Notes: generated by a model not told the origin, from the sequence alone. A stretch of 64,000 nucleotides of DNA from Pseudarthrobacter siccitolerans (GCF_001046895.1 NZ_CAQI01000042.1:248001-312000), one strand, 5' to 3'. Shown: positions 47,301 through 56,557, numbered from the stretch's first letter. Numbers and translations: made by a program.

Positions 47301-49746
47301 GACCCAGACCCGCGACCGCGTGATCGAGGCCTTCGCCCCAACCCGTCACCGCGAGCTCTCCGAGGAGCTCGACGACTTCCACGATGCCGTGGAGCTCATG
47401 AACGACTTGCGCGCCGACACGGTTGGCCAGCAGGAATGGTTCGACTATCAGCGCGCTTACGGGGACCTCGCCAAGCGGGATCTCGACACCGCCGTCGACT
47501 TCTGTATCGAGCAGCGGCTCAGCGAGCACGACGTCCCCAACGTCGTCAAGCAAGCTCTGCTGCGCGGCTGGTCCGACGCAGTCATCCAGGGCGATGCGCG
47601 TCTCCGTCCTCTGCTCGCAACCGAACGCGAGGCGCTGATCGAGGAGTACCGCACCCTCGATCGTGACCTGATCAAGGCGGCAACCGCTGACATCATTCTC
47701 GCCGCCAACACGCGCCGCCCCGTGAACACCACCATGGGCGAGCCAGCCGTCATTCGCCGCGAGGGCGGCAAACAGAAGAAGCACAAGCCCGTGCGCGAGC
47801 TCATGTCGCTTACCCGCAACGTCACGCCCAGCATCAAGCCAATTTTCATGATGTCGCCGCTGGCGGTTTCGCAGTACCTACCCTCTGACATGGAGTTCGA
47901 CGTCGTCATCTTCGACGAGGCCTCGCAGGTCACGCCCGGCGACGCCATCAACTGCATCTACCGAGGCAAGTCCCTCATTCTCGCCGGTGACGACAAGCAA
48001 TTGCCGCCCACCTCGTTCTTCGAGCGCAATACCGACGATGACGACGAGGAGGAAACCGACGTCAAGGACTTCCAGTCCATCCTTGAACTCGCCAAAGCCT
48101 CCGGCGCGTTCAACAATCTCGGTCTGCGCTGGCACTACCGCTCACGGCATGAAGACCTCATCGCCTTCTCTAACTACAAGTTTTACGAAGGAAAGCTTGT
48201 GACCTTCCCCTCGTCCCACACCGAAGGCGACAACGTGGGCGTTGAGTTCTTCCACGCCCGTGGCATGTACCGCCGCGGCGGCGGGGCCTTTAACCCCATC
48301 GAAGCTGACAAGGTGGCCGAACGCGTCATCGAACACTTCACGAAGCGTCCCGACCTCACACTCGGCGTCGTGACCTTCTCCGTCGCCCAGGCCGACGCAG
48401 TCCAGAACGCCATAGACGAGGCCCGTGTCCGTCGGCGCGACCTCGACCGGTTCTTCGACACCGAAGACCGCCTCGACGGCTTCTTCATCCGCGCACTGGA
48501 ACAGGTCCAAGGCGACGAGCGTGACGTGATCATCTTCTCGGTCGGTTACGGTCCCGACGAAGCGGGTAAGATCTCGACGAATTTCGGTGCCCTGAACAAG
48601 GACAAGGGCTGGCGACGCCTGAACGTCGGAATCACCCGCGCCCGTCAACGCGTCGAGGTCGTCGCTTCCATGCACGCAGGACAGATCCCACCCTCGACCA
48701 ACGAGAACGTCGAGTACTTCCGGGCGTACCTCGACTACGCCGAGAAGGGATCACAAACCCTTGCCGTCCCCTACTCATCCACAGGCCTCGACCCAGACTC
48801 ACCCTTCGAGGAATCCGTGATTGCCGCCGTGCAGGGCTGGGGCTACACTGTCGAACCGCAGGTCGGGGCCGCCGGGTTCCGCATCGACATTGGCGTACGC
48901 CACCCCGCCTACCCAGGCATGTTCGCCATGGGTATCGAATGCGACGGCTACCAGTACCACTCAGCTCCTGCCGCACGCGATCGCGACAGGCTCCGCGACC
49001 AAATCCTCACCGGCCTCGGTTGGCGACTTCACCGCATATGGGGCACAGCCTGGTACCGCGACCGCGCCACCGAGGAACGCCGCCTGCTGGCCGCCATCCA
49101 GGACGCCATCAACGCACCCATCGAAAGCCGTACAAAGAAGGCAGTAGCGATCGAACGGCCAGTGATAGAGACGGAACAGGCAGACTTCGCCGCGTCCCCG
49201 ACCTGGACCACTCCATATCGGCTCGCGCCGGTGCGGACTCTGCCTCGCTGGGTCGACCCCGGCGAAGCCGGCAGCCATCTCCACATGGTCGACGCCATCC
49301 AGACACTGGTCGAACACGAAGCGCCACTCCACCTCGACGTCGCCTACGAACGTCTCCGGCACTGGTGGAACGTCGGCCGTATCGGCGCCAATATCCGCGG
49401 CAACATCAACCTCGCTGTGCAACGAGCACAGGTTATCCGCGACGGCGACTTCCTGATGATCCCCGGCAGTGACGTGACATCCGTCCGTACTCCCATCGGG
49501 AGGGTCGCCCGCAAGGTCGAGCAGGTGCACCTGGAAGAACTCGCCATGGCGGCAGTCTTCACCATCCGCGACGTTGGAGCTGTCAGCCGGTCGGAGGTCG
49601 TTCAAGGCATAGCCCGAGTGTTCGGTTGGACCAGAACTGGAGCCACGGTTGATCGGCGTATCAACGAGGCCATAGACCGTCTCATCGTTGATGGCAATAT
49701 CATTTGCTCAGGCGACGACACCTTGACCCAGGCGAGGTCGCTCTAA
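44341..49746 (+). CDS. Large superfamily I helicase with Vsr-like nuclease domain (DUF4011 / COG1112 type), 1801 aa
   Basis: N-terminal DUF4011-like part (WRDGLVGLTRQSALIKFRAP, residues 14-33), Walker A GPPGTGKSQT near 304, a long helical insertion (about 370-1140), then helicase core motifs VVIFDEASQVTPGDA near 1187, AGDDKQLPPTSFF, HYRSRHEDLI and VGITRARQR near 1430. A Vsr/MTES_1575-like nuclease follows at about 1485-1590, with FRIDIGVRHP, IECDGYQYHS and GWRLHRIWGTAWYRD. A DUF3320-like C-terminus ends the protein. This architecture is common in defence islands; target unknown. ATG 44341 follows GAGGG. Confidence 0.85.
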   Translation: MTQWSQHQAALKVWRDGLVGLTRQSALIKFRAPKASSLLIDSPSPDEVLARLQSGKTNAFRGDVNLGDPDAPNPLPAGTFFHAPRPDGEVGPVVRNLMRKASAEFLDRGLSVLYVAFGLLDWPDVDDTAMLSPILLVPVQLLPEGPKGTPRITEGEDDPVLNPALALRLKEFGIDLPTAEDIEGLGVSETLAAVRGALEKNKTFTGWTLRDTTYLATFSFAKEAMFKDLLDNEAKILEHPIVRAIATSDPTQQSPEFQFDPIDPLDIDRLAPPEVTPLVLDADSSQRAAVAASLAGKTFVMDGPPGTGKSQTIANMIGALLHTGKTVLFVSEKIAALDVVRNRLAAAGLGTYVLELHSHKASRKEVATELLKTLDSVTKPPMAMPTLARQGVKERREQLNDYAAAMNEVREPLNMSLHQVLGMYSKLSTAPIAPVPEKAPTELTEAEYLGIQETLSKLVRAWRPAVQGRSFLWRDVVDDQSLEVRLYQAESALEELRGTVALNAEVVDAFSLTEPSDTPRLIALIEHQHRPHTSGMMEPWLTADSTQSLMSIRADLGRQMAHLKDAEKTVTQAAGVPWTALPQPEAMTPSPAPVTVSPFPVDLQTVPASDLTATANLFEAQAHLLGERMLSLSSLAISLGLPPVSMFTDVDRLTRIIDLHTKNARPDRSWFTPTGLAEARATATTLRDHVTALNDAEAKASSVFTPEALKAPLADLQDRFTNLHKGLKKLSGNYRTDKKTVAGLLVNAADVKNGIGHLSDAIAWGESSKAFEDFAAARGETLGAHWTGRETNFESLNAAFNIVEEVLTLTDNNVPAPLVTYLTTSSSNHAHKIVADTARADFDEWKRGLQPSPALAGRPELIFEPIGHVVDWLTGHVEPMRQAAARISAVQSVTGKNHSLIEANHLLALADNARHATEELHAGEAVYRGVLGDYFNFGDTDLETLDEAIAWAVSLRSLANGPLTAGQVKTLGVSTPVDAMRPAYEKWTQTRDRVIEAFAPTRHRELSEELDDFHDAVELMNDLRADTVGQQEWFDYQRAYGDLAKRDLDTAVDFCIEQRLSEHDVPNVVKQALLRGWSDAVIQGDARLRPLLATEREALIEEYRTLDRDLIKAATADIILAANTRRPVNTTMGEPAVIRREGGKQKKHKPVRELMSLTRNVTPSIKPIFMMSPLAVSQYLPSDMEFDVVIFDEASQVTPGDAINCIYRGKSLILAGDDKQLPPTSFFERNTDDDDEEETDVKDFQSILELAKASGAFNNLGLRWHYRSRHEDLIAFSNYKFYEGKLVTFPSSHTEGDNVGVEFFHARGMYRRGGGAFNPIEADKVAERVIEHFTKRPDLTLGVVTFSVAQADAVQNAIDEARVRRRDLDRFFDTEDRLDGFFIRALEQVQGDERDVIIFSVGYGPDEAGKISTNFGALNKDKGWRRLNVGITRARQRVEVVASMHAGQIPPSTNENVEYFRAYLDYAEKGSQTLAVPYSSTGLDPDSPFEESVIAAVQGWGYTVEPQVGAAGFRIDIGVRHPAYPGMFAMGIECDGYQYHSAPAARDRDRLRDQILTGLGWRLHRIWGTAWYRDRATEERRLLAAIQDAINAPIESRTKKAVAIERPVIETEQADFAASPTWTTPYRLAPVRTLPRWVDPGEAGSHLHMVDAIQTLVEHEAPLHLDVAYERLRHWWNVGRIGANIRGNINLAVQRAQVIRDGDFLMIPGSDVTSVRTPIGRVARKVEQVHLEELAMAAVFTIRDVGAVSRSEVVQGIARVFGWTRTGATVDRRINEAIDRLIVDGNIICSGDDTLTQARSL

Positions 49747-49951
49747 GCGCGCCCGTGTGGCATAGGTGGAATCCCGCTGTACACCCGTGGACGATAAACA
49801 TGCCTGAGTGGTTGACGTATCCACATGCATCAACAGTGAGGTGACCTCCGGGAGCCCTGTGAGGCTTTGCACCTGCGGCCGGCCCTAGACGGCGGCAGCT
49901 CGGCAGGATCGGCGCTGACGCTGTTGGTGAAGACCATTTTCACCGGTCGAC

Positions 49952-52123
49952 TCAGTTCTCTGCATCGGCCGGTACTGAAGTTGACAGGCTTTGGAATTGC
50001 GCACGAAGGTCCCGCAGCCGACGCCCGTCCGTGACAACCCAGAAGTACCAGCCGTTCGTGGCCTTCTTGCGCAGGTGGTGAGCGGCCGATGACGGCGCGG
50101 TGAAACGCTTGCCGTCAAGCTCGATCGATCCGTCCGACCTGACCAGCGCTTCGACGCCCTTGAAGTCGCGGTGCGTGGCGATGAGCTTGTCACCCGGGGA
50201 AAGGAGTCCAGCAGCAATCAGGTGCTTGAGCTGGACCCAATCTTCCGCCTTGGCCTGGGGGTCGACTACCTGACCTTTGTGTCCGTCGGGGACAGGCCAC
50301 ACCCTGAGAAGCGTTTCGACCAGGACCTCTGTCCGGTGGTCAATGAGCGATTCACACCACACCTCTCCTTCGGTGTCCGCGACCACGCGCCCGGTCAGAC
50401 TGATCGTGTTGTGCTTGAGCATCGCGTGCCGTTTGGCCGGCCACGGGCCATTGGAGATCTTCGAGTTGAGGGGAGAGGTCAGGAGTGTCAGGTTGCCGAG
50501 GCGGTGCACATGAGCTTGACGGTCCTGCTGTTCTTCAGGTGTGTCCAGTGGCCAGTTCTCCTGCCACTTCTGCGGAAGGATGTGCTCGATAGGAAGCCCC
50601 GATCGCACGACTTGTGCCTGCTTGGTTTCGGCGCGGAAGTGGTTCTCGATCGCCTCCAGGAACATGCGCAGGCGAGGGCGTGGGTAACGGCGGTAGGCGG
50701 GCTCATCCTTGAGCGCCACCTTGATCTCGTCGTCCCCAGGCCAATACGTGCTGGAGACATTGAGACGGGCGAGGTACCCGGTGACGCGCTCGACCAGTTC
50801 GCTGGCTTCGACATCGGAGTTGGCGTGGATAACATCGGCGACGATGCGGCCGAGATCAGAGCCCGTGAGGCGAAGCAGTTGCCGACGGATGACCCAGCTC
50901 TCCGCGACACGGATCACGGCGTCGAGAACGTGCTGTGGAAGATCCCTCCCGGGTTCGTACAGCCAGAGCATGAGTGGCTTAAGAAGCTCTATGCCAGCGG
51001 CATTCATGCGGTGGAAAGCCATCTCGACAGCACCGAGGTTGCCGTCAGGCCTGAGCGAGGCTTCAGTCCACGACTCATAAAGCGCAGCTTGCTGCTTGAT
51101 CACGGCGAGCAGGTCTACCATCTTGTGCCCGGCTGTGTGCTCGACGTACGACTTGAATCTGGTGAACGTCGACTGCGGGCTGATCTCCTCACCTGTACGA
51201 GAGATCAACCACTGGTTGAAGAAGAGCGAGCTTCGGCTCACGAGGTAGCGACCGACACTGACCTCCTTCGTCCAGAACCTTGCCTCGAAGGGCCAGTCCT
51301 CGCGGTAGGCCTTCTTGGTGTCTCCGCCTTCAGCTTCAAGCCGCTGGAACACAAAGTTCCGGATCAGGTCCGCCGCCGTCAGGGGAGTTCCGCGGGCGTT
51401 GAGCGTCTCGAAGATCTCCTGCGAGTTCTCGGACGCTTTGAGCTCGATGGTCACCAGCTGCAGGTCATCGAGCAGGACGCGAGCGAGTTCTTTGGCCCTC
51501 GCCGCCAATTCGTCTGTGCCAGGGTTCCCGAGCCACTGGGTGACTGCTGTCGTGAAATACCGATGCGCATGAACGATCCGGGATTCATGGTGCTTGAGGT
51601 CAGAGTGGTCGACCGGTGGCTCCGCTGTCATGACTTCCAGGAAGGCGTCGTGATCATTGTTGAGGTGCAGAACCTTGAGCGGGCTTTCATCTTCCTCGAT
51701 GAAGCTCTCGGAGTTGTGCGTCAGGCCTTCCAACTGGCTGGCGTACTTCGAAAGCCCTGCCTGGGCGAGAATGGCGCACGTCGCGTCGGCGAGCAGCTGC
51801 AGCGTCGTTAGTCGCTGCTGGCCGTCGATGACATTCCATGTGGTGAGTCTTGCGCTCTCGGCTTCCTGTGCCTGGAGAACGACGGCTCCCAGGAAGTGTT
51901 GTGGTGCCAGGTGGGGCTCGTTCATACGCAGCTCTGCGACGCGCCGAATGTCTTTCCATAGTGGCTCCCACTGCTCATCCTCTTTCCAGACGTAGGGGCG
52001 CTGGAACAGGGGTATCACAAAGTGCTGTGGCAGGTTGAACAGCTGTAGCGGCGTCCGCTTGAAGGTCTCCACGAGGGTAATCCTGCCGTATGCGTCCGTT
52101 GATTGTGGTGAGTCATTCTTCAT
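49952..52123 (-). CDS. DUF262/DUF1524 (GmrSD-like) protein with RAMA-like C-terminus, 723 aa
   Basis: N-terminal DUF262 domain with QRPYVW at 41-46 and the ParB-like DGQQRLTTL at 100-108, expected to bind and hydrolyse NTP. DUF1524 HNH-type nuclease motifs IEHILPQKW (512-520) and HRLGNLTLL (540-548) follow. Residues about 631-697 (LIAAGLLSPGDKLIA ... GWYFWVV) look like a RAMA domain, thought to recognise modified DNA or accompany restriction systems. The whole resembles single-chain type IV restriction enzymes acting on modified phage DNA. ATG 52123 is chosen over an upstream GTG. Converges on the large helicase. Confidence 0.87.
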   Translation of the reverse strand: MKNDSPQSTDAYGRITLVETFKRTPLQLFNLPQHFVIPLFQRPYVWKEDEQWEPLWKDIRRVAELRMNEPHLAPQHFLGAVVLQAQEAESARLTTWNVIDGQQRLTTLQLLADATCAILAQAGLSKYASQLEGLTHNSESFIEEDESPLKVLHLNNDHDAFLEVMTAEPPVDHSDLKHHESRIVHAHRYFTTAVTQWLGNPGTDELAARAKELARVLLDDLQLVTIELKASENSQEIFETLNARGTPLTAADLIRNFVFQRLEAEGGDTKKAYREDWPFEARFWTKEVSVGRYLVSRSSLFFNQWLISRTGEEISPQSTFTRFKSYVEHTAGHKMVDLLAVIKQQAALYESWTEASLRPDGNLGAVEMAFHRMNAAGIELLKPLMLWLYEPGRDLPQHVLDAVIRVAESWVIRRQLLRLTGSDLGRIVADVIHANSDVEASELVERVTGYLARLNVSSTYWPGDDEIKVALKDEPAYRRYPRPRLRMFLEAIENHFRAETKQAQVVRSGLPIEHILPQKWQENWPLDTPEEQQDRQAHVHRLGNLTLLTSPLNSKISNGPWPAKRHAMLKHNTISLTGRVVADTEGEVWCESLIDHRTEVLVETLLRVWPVPDGHKGQVVDPQAKAEDWVQLKHLIAAGLLSPGDKLIATHRDFKGVEALVRSDGSIELDGKRFTAPSSAAHHLRKKATNGWYFWVVTDGRRLRDLRAQFQSLSTSVPADAEN

Positions 52124-52611
52124 AGGAGTCACCGTGTCGGCCGGGCAACCGAAGCCGTCACGACTGGGGTGGACGTCCGGTCGCACTGCTGGGAACCCAA
52201 CGCTCCCCACCGATGCACCGAGATCGGGACATCCGAGGATGGCTCCAGCCCGGTCCCCAAGCCGGGTATTGGAAGGAACACCACGTCATCCGATGCCTCG
52301 TCAAAGATGCCCGGATAGCTGGGAGGGCCCCGTCATGGCACTTTCGGCTACTCTATGGGCTAGATGACTTCGTCCGCCGGGCGCTAGTGCAGAAAGGACT
52401 CCAGTGCCAGACACTGAAAAATGGTGCGATGCCCTATACTTTCCGCTTGGTCGGCATAAATTCGGAGGGGTGCGATGCCGATTGGATAAGGGGCACATTG
52501 GTGATCACTGGTGCGAGGCTCAGGATGAGATGGAATCGAAGTGATCATTCTCGACATTCGCCGGCCAAGGGTGAGCCTCAATTCAGCACCCCAAATCAAC
52601 AGGAGATGATT
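52124..52611. other. Gene-free region
   Basis: Nearly 490 bases between the GmrSD-like gene and the 40-codon gene. One long frame runs through it but shows no domain, and its likely real part is only the final 40 codons. Promoters for both neighbours are expected here. Confidence 0.35.
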
Positions 52612-52734
52612 ATGGACCGCACAGAACTGCAGTCTCGAATCGATGAGCTCATGCGCCAGTATCAAGAACGCGAGATCGATGGCGACACCTATGCTCGGAA
52701 GATGATGGAATTAACAACGGCCGCACAAGAATGA
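52612..52734 (+). CDS. Small SHOCT-like protein, 40 aa
   Basis: ATG 52612 has AGGAG six bases upstream. The 40 residues (ELQSRIDELMRQYQEREIDG, then DTYARKMMELTTAAQE) match the short helical SHOCT pattern, usually found at protein C-termini but also as tiny proteins. Function unknown. It starts inside a longer frame whose upstream part shows no coding character. Confidence 0.5.
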   Translation: MDRTELQSRIDELMRQYQEREIDGDTYARKMMELTTAAQE

Positions 52735-52996
52735 CTCAACCTCTTGAGCAGCTCCACACCCGGCTGGTGATCTTGGCCGTCCAGGTCGGACCCTGGCCTG
52801 AAATGGTGATGTATCGGTCGTCCGCCAATGCCCGGGCGGACATCCGATGCGAGTAGCCTTCGAATATGCCACTCGGACAACCGTCGGTGACCCATGTCAA
52901 GACTTTGGACTGTAAGTCGCTGAGTGGCTTAGGGTGCGGTGGCAAAGAAAGTCCAATCCGAGTCGGTCCAAGGCGCAGAGTAACGCCCAGAACCAA
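52700..52996 (-). pseudogene. Frameshifted winged-helix-like fragment
   Basis: The minus strand encodes PLSDLQSKVLTWVTDGCPSG, HRMSARALADDRYI and GQGPTWTAKIT, a pattern I have seen at the N-terminus of uncharacterised actinobacterial proteins. A frameshift after AKITS, near 52765, moves the expected continuation GVELLKRLS into another frame. Start TTG 52996 is doubtful. Probably a remnant. Confidence 0.4.
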
Positions 52997-53420
52997 TGAT
53001 CGACTCAGTGTGCAACGGATGCGACCCGCCGGCTATTGAGAATAGATGGCGAAGGGGCTGGAGGAGGAGACCCCCGGAGGCAGCGGCAGCATACTGACGG
53101 TCCGTCCCTCGGCGAGGAGCAGGACCGCTTGTGTGTGCACGGGGGTGTGTACCCCACCCCCAATTCGTCGCCGAACAGCTTGGATAGCGTCGCCCGCTTG
53201 CGCCAACCCTCCGACCGTGACCCTACAGGCTCGGCGAGGCAGTAATGTCGGACTCCAGCATTTGCTGGACGTCGGGCAGTCATGGATCCGCCAGCCCCGG
53301 GAAGCTGTAAAGGCCTCGAGCGAGGACTGCACCTTCATGACAGCGTTAATTTGCGGTGACATCTTTGTTCAGGCCACGGCAGTGGGTCACCCAAATTGAT
53401 GTTTCATGAAGGCGAGTGCG
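52997..53420. other. Gene-free region
   Basis: About 420 bases with overlapping short frames on both strands, none recognisable. Lies downstream of the ptuB-like gene. Confidence 0.35.
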
Positions 53421-54293
53421 TCACGCCAGTTTCAAGTAGCTGGAGAGATACCAGTCGCTCTCGAGCATGGCCAAATGTGTTGCTCCTTCCCAAGAATTCA
53501 CGCGGCCGCCCGACTGTTGGAGCGCGGTTAACCGAAGGTGTTTACGGGCTCCTTCCCAAGTCATGGACTGCCCATATGAGGTCCTCAGGAGCGTCTCGAA
53601 ATTGTCCAGCGATTGAGCGGCCCACGTGCCGAACCTTTTCCAGAGCTTGAAAACAGTCATGTGTTGGTTCAGCCGGGCCTCAAGCTCAGGGTATGGCTGG
53701 GGGAGGCCCACCCTAAAATCAACTACTGGTGTCCCGAGGGGACCGCTGATGACAGTGGCGGTCAACCATGGAACGTTGAAGGCAGTGTCGAAGTAGGGGT
53801 GTAGTACTGCAGGCTTGTCACGGCCGGGCTTGTACGCACGCTTTTCGAAGTTGCAGTCGCCACATGCGGGCACCAAGTTCGCTGGATGCACGGTCGTCCC
53901 AGCAAACTTGGTCTTCGGTAGGTAATGATCTAGTTCTGATGCGTAACCCTCGCCGCAGTAGGGGCAGAGCGCATTCTTGGCCGCGTTCTTGATGCCATTG
54001 CGAATCGCCTTTGTGCCTTGGTTGTGACTGAATTGTTTGTCGTAGAGCTCAACCATTGCCGAGCCAAGGAGCCCTGCAACGTCGAAGTCGCTGCCCTCTG
54101 CCAGGTCAAACTGGCCATGCGTAGCGAGGCGTTCGAAAGCATCGCACCTCGCCTGGACAGCCGCGGCTGACGCGACATACGGTGAGCGATGCACCTTCTT
54201 CTTAATTGTTCCCACTGCGGCTGAGTAGGCGTCGGCCGCGGTGAATGAGGGAGGATTCAGGCTATACACGGTCTTAGTCCTGGTGGTATTCAA
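53421..54293 (-). CDS. ptuB: HNH endonuclease, Septu PtuB-like, 290 aa
   Basis: HNH nuclease with CPYCG at 110-114, the HNH histidine in LDHYLPK (121-127) and HPANLVPACGDCN at 136-148, so the zinc cysteines and catalytic residues are intact. Paired directly with an ATPase gene, as in Septu, where PtuB cleaves nucleic acid under PtuA control. TTG 54293 would overlap ptuA by 20 bases; GTG 54269, with AGGA eight bases upstream and four bases after the ptuA stop, is an equally good start. No reverse transcriptase or retron RNA is nearby. Confidence 0.8.
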   Translation of the reverse strand: MNTTRTKTVYSLNPPSFTAADAYSAAVGTIKKKVHRSPYVASAAAVQARCDAFERLATHGQFDLAEGSDFDVAGLLGSAMVELYDKQFSHNQGTKAIRNGIKNAAKNALCPYCGEGYASELDHYLPKTKFAGTTVHPANLVPACGDCNFEKRAYKPGRDKPAVLHPYFDTAFNVPWLTATVISGPLGTPVVDFRVGLPQPYPELEARLNQHMTVFKLWKRFGTWAAQSLDNFETLLRTSYGQSMTWEGARKHLRLTALQQSGGRVNSWEGATHLAMLESDWYLSSYLKLA

Positions 54294-55740
54294 GCGAACT
54301 TAGAACGAAGCGTCCTTCACTGCCCAGATGCCCTCCAATGGCGTCCATGACCAGTTCCGCCGAGCTGTTGTTCTGATCGAGTAGCGTGCGGAGTACCTGG
54401 TTGTATCCGGTCCGGTTGGCGTCGAGATGGAATACTTCAGAAGTGAGGCGAGAGACAGACTCGCCGAATGTCTCTGTGCTGAGCCGCGAGGCACGAAGAT
54501 CATCCCCGCTCCGTTGGAGCATCCAGATGCATGAGCGTGGCACCTCCTGCAGCACGACAGGTGAATGCGTTGCAATGATTGCGACTCCATTGCGGTCAAT
54601 CACGAGATCGGAGACTGCTCTTGTCAAGGCAGACAATAGTGGCGGATGCAGGTGTGTCTCGGGCTCGTCAACGAGTATGAGGGAACGCTCCTCGACAAGC
54701 TCGACAAGGCGCGTCACTGTCAGGAGGACTATCTTGTGCCCTGAACTCATCGCGGCGAACACTTCGTCCGCATCCTCAGAGTTGATGAGATACTCGAGGC
54801 CTGCGTCGGCAAGGATGCCATCCGCTGCTGCGAGTGTTCTAACGGCCGTAAGCCATCGTTCCCGTCGCGGGCCTTTGGAGCAGACGAGGAGGCTCTTGGT
54901 GAACTGGGTGCCGAGCGGGTCGCCAGCCCCGCTCGACAAGCCAACAGCATGAACATCCACGGTGTTACCGAGCGGCTCCCGGTTGTCGCGGTCGAACGCA
55001 GAGAAGGCTACGTGCACGACGTTTGCAAACGGCACATTTTGTGAGTCGGTAGAAAACTCGGACGGCATCTGGTCCAGGAAGGTTCCGGACGCCCCTACTG
55101 AACCGCTGGCCGCTTGAACGAAATCGCGAAGCAAGCGTGACTTGCCGACGCCGTTAGCGCCGATAAGAACATGCACATTCGTCGGTGGCATGACGTCGAG
55201 ATGAACTCCGAACTCGAGCCTTAGAGGCGGAGCGGTCGAGCCGGACGAGCGCGAATAGCTGAACCGGTACGGCGTTAGTGGCGCCCGCCCCTCAATGATT
55301 CGATTGAATTGGACGGCCACAGTTTGTTTCGGGACCGAACGGAGTAGTGAAGTCGTGAGAGCGGGCTCGTCTTGAACGCCTTCGAAGATGGCTGCGTTTT
55401 CAGCCACATCACGGAGCGCGCGAAGCGCTTGGCGTCCGATCTCGTTCGGGAGGTTCGCGAGCGCTTCGTAGTATTCGCGGTCCTGTCCTAGTGAATAGAA
55501 CTCACTGGTGAGCCGCCTAAAGGTGCTCGGCAACGTTGTATGAGGGTCTCGCTCCCTCATTCCTCGAGACGCTATCTTGACGGCACCGATCTCAGTTGCC
55601 GCATCTCCGGTGCCGTAGTGGAGCACGTAGCTGGTCCTGTAGTGGAAGTCGTCCCACGCGTCGACGACCAGAGTGAACGTACCGGCTGTCTTGAGTGGCC
55701 ACGTGTCTTGGCTCACAACGACGAAGCGAGGGGTGATCAT
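54274..55740 (-). CDS. ptuA: AAA/ABC-type ATPase, Septu PtuA-like, 488 aa
   Basis: SMC/ABC-class ATPase: Walker A GANGVGKS at 194-201, a signature-like MSSGHKIVLL at 331-340, Walker B ILVDEPETHLHP at 355-366 and the H-loop IIATHSPVVLQE. The N-terminal 180 residues are a separate domain. ATPases of this type pair with HNH proteins in Septu defence. ATG 55740 is well placed. First gene of the two-gene minus-strand unit. Confidence 0.82.
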   Translation of the reverse strand: MITPRFVVVSQDTWPLKTAGTFTLVVDAWDDFHYRTSYVLHYGTGDAATEIGAVKIASRGMRERDPHTTLPSTFRRLTSEFYSLGQDREYYEALANLPNEIGRQALRALRDVAENAAIFEGVQDEPALTTSLLRSVPKQTVAVQFNRIIEGRAPLTPYRFSYSRSSGSTAPPLRLEFGVHLDVMPPTNVHVLIGANGVGKSRLLRDFVQAASGSVGASGTFLDQMPSEFSTDSQNVPFANVVHVAFSAFDRDNREPLGNTVDVHAVGLSSGAGDPLGTQFTKSLLVCSKGPRRERWLTAVRTLAAADGILADAGLEYLINSEDADEVFAAMSSGHKIVLLTVTRLVELVEERSLILVDEPETHLHPPLLSALTRAVSDLVIDRNGVAIIATHSPVVLQEVPRSCIWMLQRSGDDLRASRLSTETFGESVSRLTSEVFHLDANRTGYNQVLRTLLDQNNSSAELVMDAIGGHLGSEGRFVLSSLEYHQD

Positions 55741-56556
55741 GCGTCAATATTTCCAGAGCATCCGCACCCCGGTCGTTGTCGGGTTACTTCCCGTGGCGAG
55801 TTTTGGGTCGGGCGATCATTGCCTGGGGTTGTCTTGCTCATCTCCGCCTTACTATGAATTTGCACAATTGTTGCATGAGGTGACGGAACGAAGTCGCTAG
55901 ACAACGAGGCGCGACTAATTTCAATCGATCGTGCAGCCGTGGCGCCGTTGTGAACATTTAGCCTGCCCGCTTGGACTTCCGGACGACAAATTTCGGAGTC
56001 AATCGGCGGCGCACCTGTTGACGGTAGCCTCCGCCTGAAACCGTCTGTCGTGTCCGAGCCCGAGCCCGCATTCCACGAGTGGACCAACCACGCGCCCGTT
56101 TGCTCGTCCATCAGACGGACGCTGGATAGCCGAGCGAGCAGGATGCGACCTGGGCATTTGTCCACCCACCTAGTTCTTGAACGTTCGTCAATGAAGTTCC
56201 TCTTAGATGGTTTCTCGCGAGGCGCTATCGTCGTCCGGTCAAGCTCAGCCCCATCGACTTGATCGCCGCACCAGGGGCCGATTGAATGCCCAGAATTTTG
56301 GCTTGAATATAGGAAACACGGACCGAACTGACCCATCCCGTTTGTTAACATTCACCGGCGTGATCGAATGAGCTGCGTGCCACCGAAGTTGCTATAGGAG
56401 GTGGGTTACCAAGATCCCGGAATAACGCGGTATTTGGCGCATTTTGTACGTCTTTCGGGCACCGCAACGACCCACCTCATTAGTAACGTTGGTGGCTTCC
56501 TTTTTGCCGATTTCGCCATCGCGTTTGCCGCCGGCAGGAACGATTCCGGGCACCGT
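55741..56556. other. Gene-free region between ptuA and IS481
   Basis: About 800 bases without a recognisable gene. A 204-codon minus frame overlaps the ptuA start and has no family features. A widely spaced inverted repeat (GAGGTGGGT near 56398 and ACCCACCTC near 56470) is present. Older mobile or decayed sequence is possible. Confidence 0.35.
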
Positions 56557-56557
56557 C

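Noticed and set aside
46486..47784. 432-codon minus-strand open frame inside the large helicase gene
   Set aside because: Antisense shadow in the helical insertion of the helicase; no independent support.
50171..51811. 546-codon plus-strand open frame opposite the GmrSD-like gene
   Set aside because: Shadow of the GC-rich minus-strand gene, whose DUF262 and HNH motifs are clear; the plus frame has no domain or ribosome site.
53421..55740. Retron with PtuAB effectors
   Set aside because: No reverse transcriptase gene or msr/msd-like structure within several kb.
55737..56351. 204-codon minus-strand open frame upstream of ptuA
   Set aside because: Overlaps the ptuA start, has no ribosome site or family features, and is of uneven composition.
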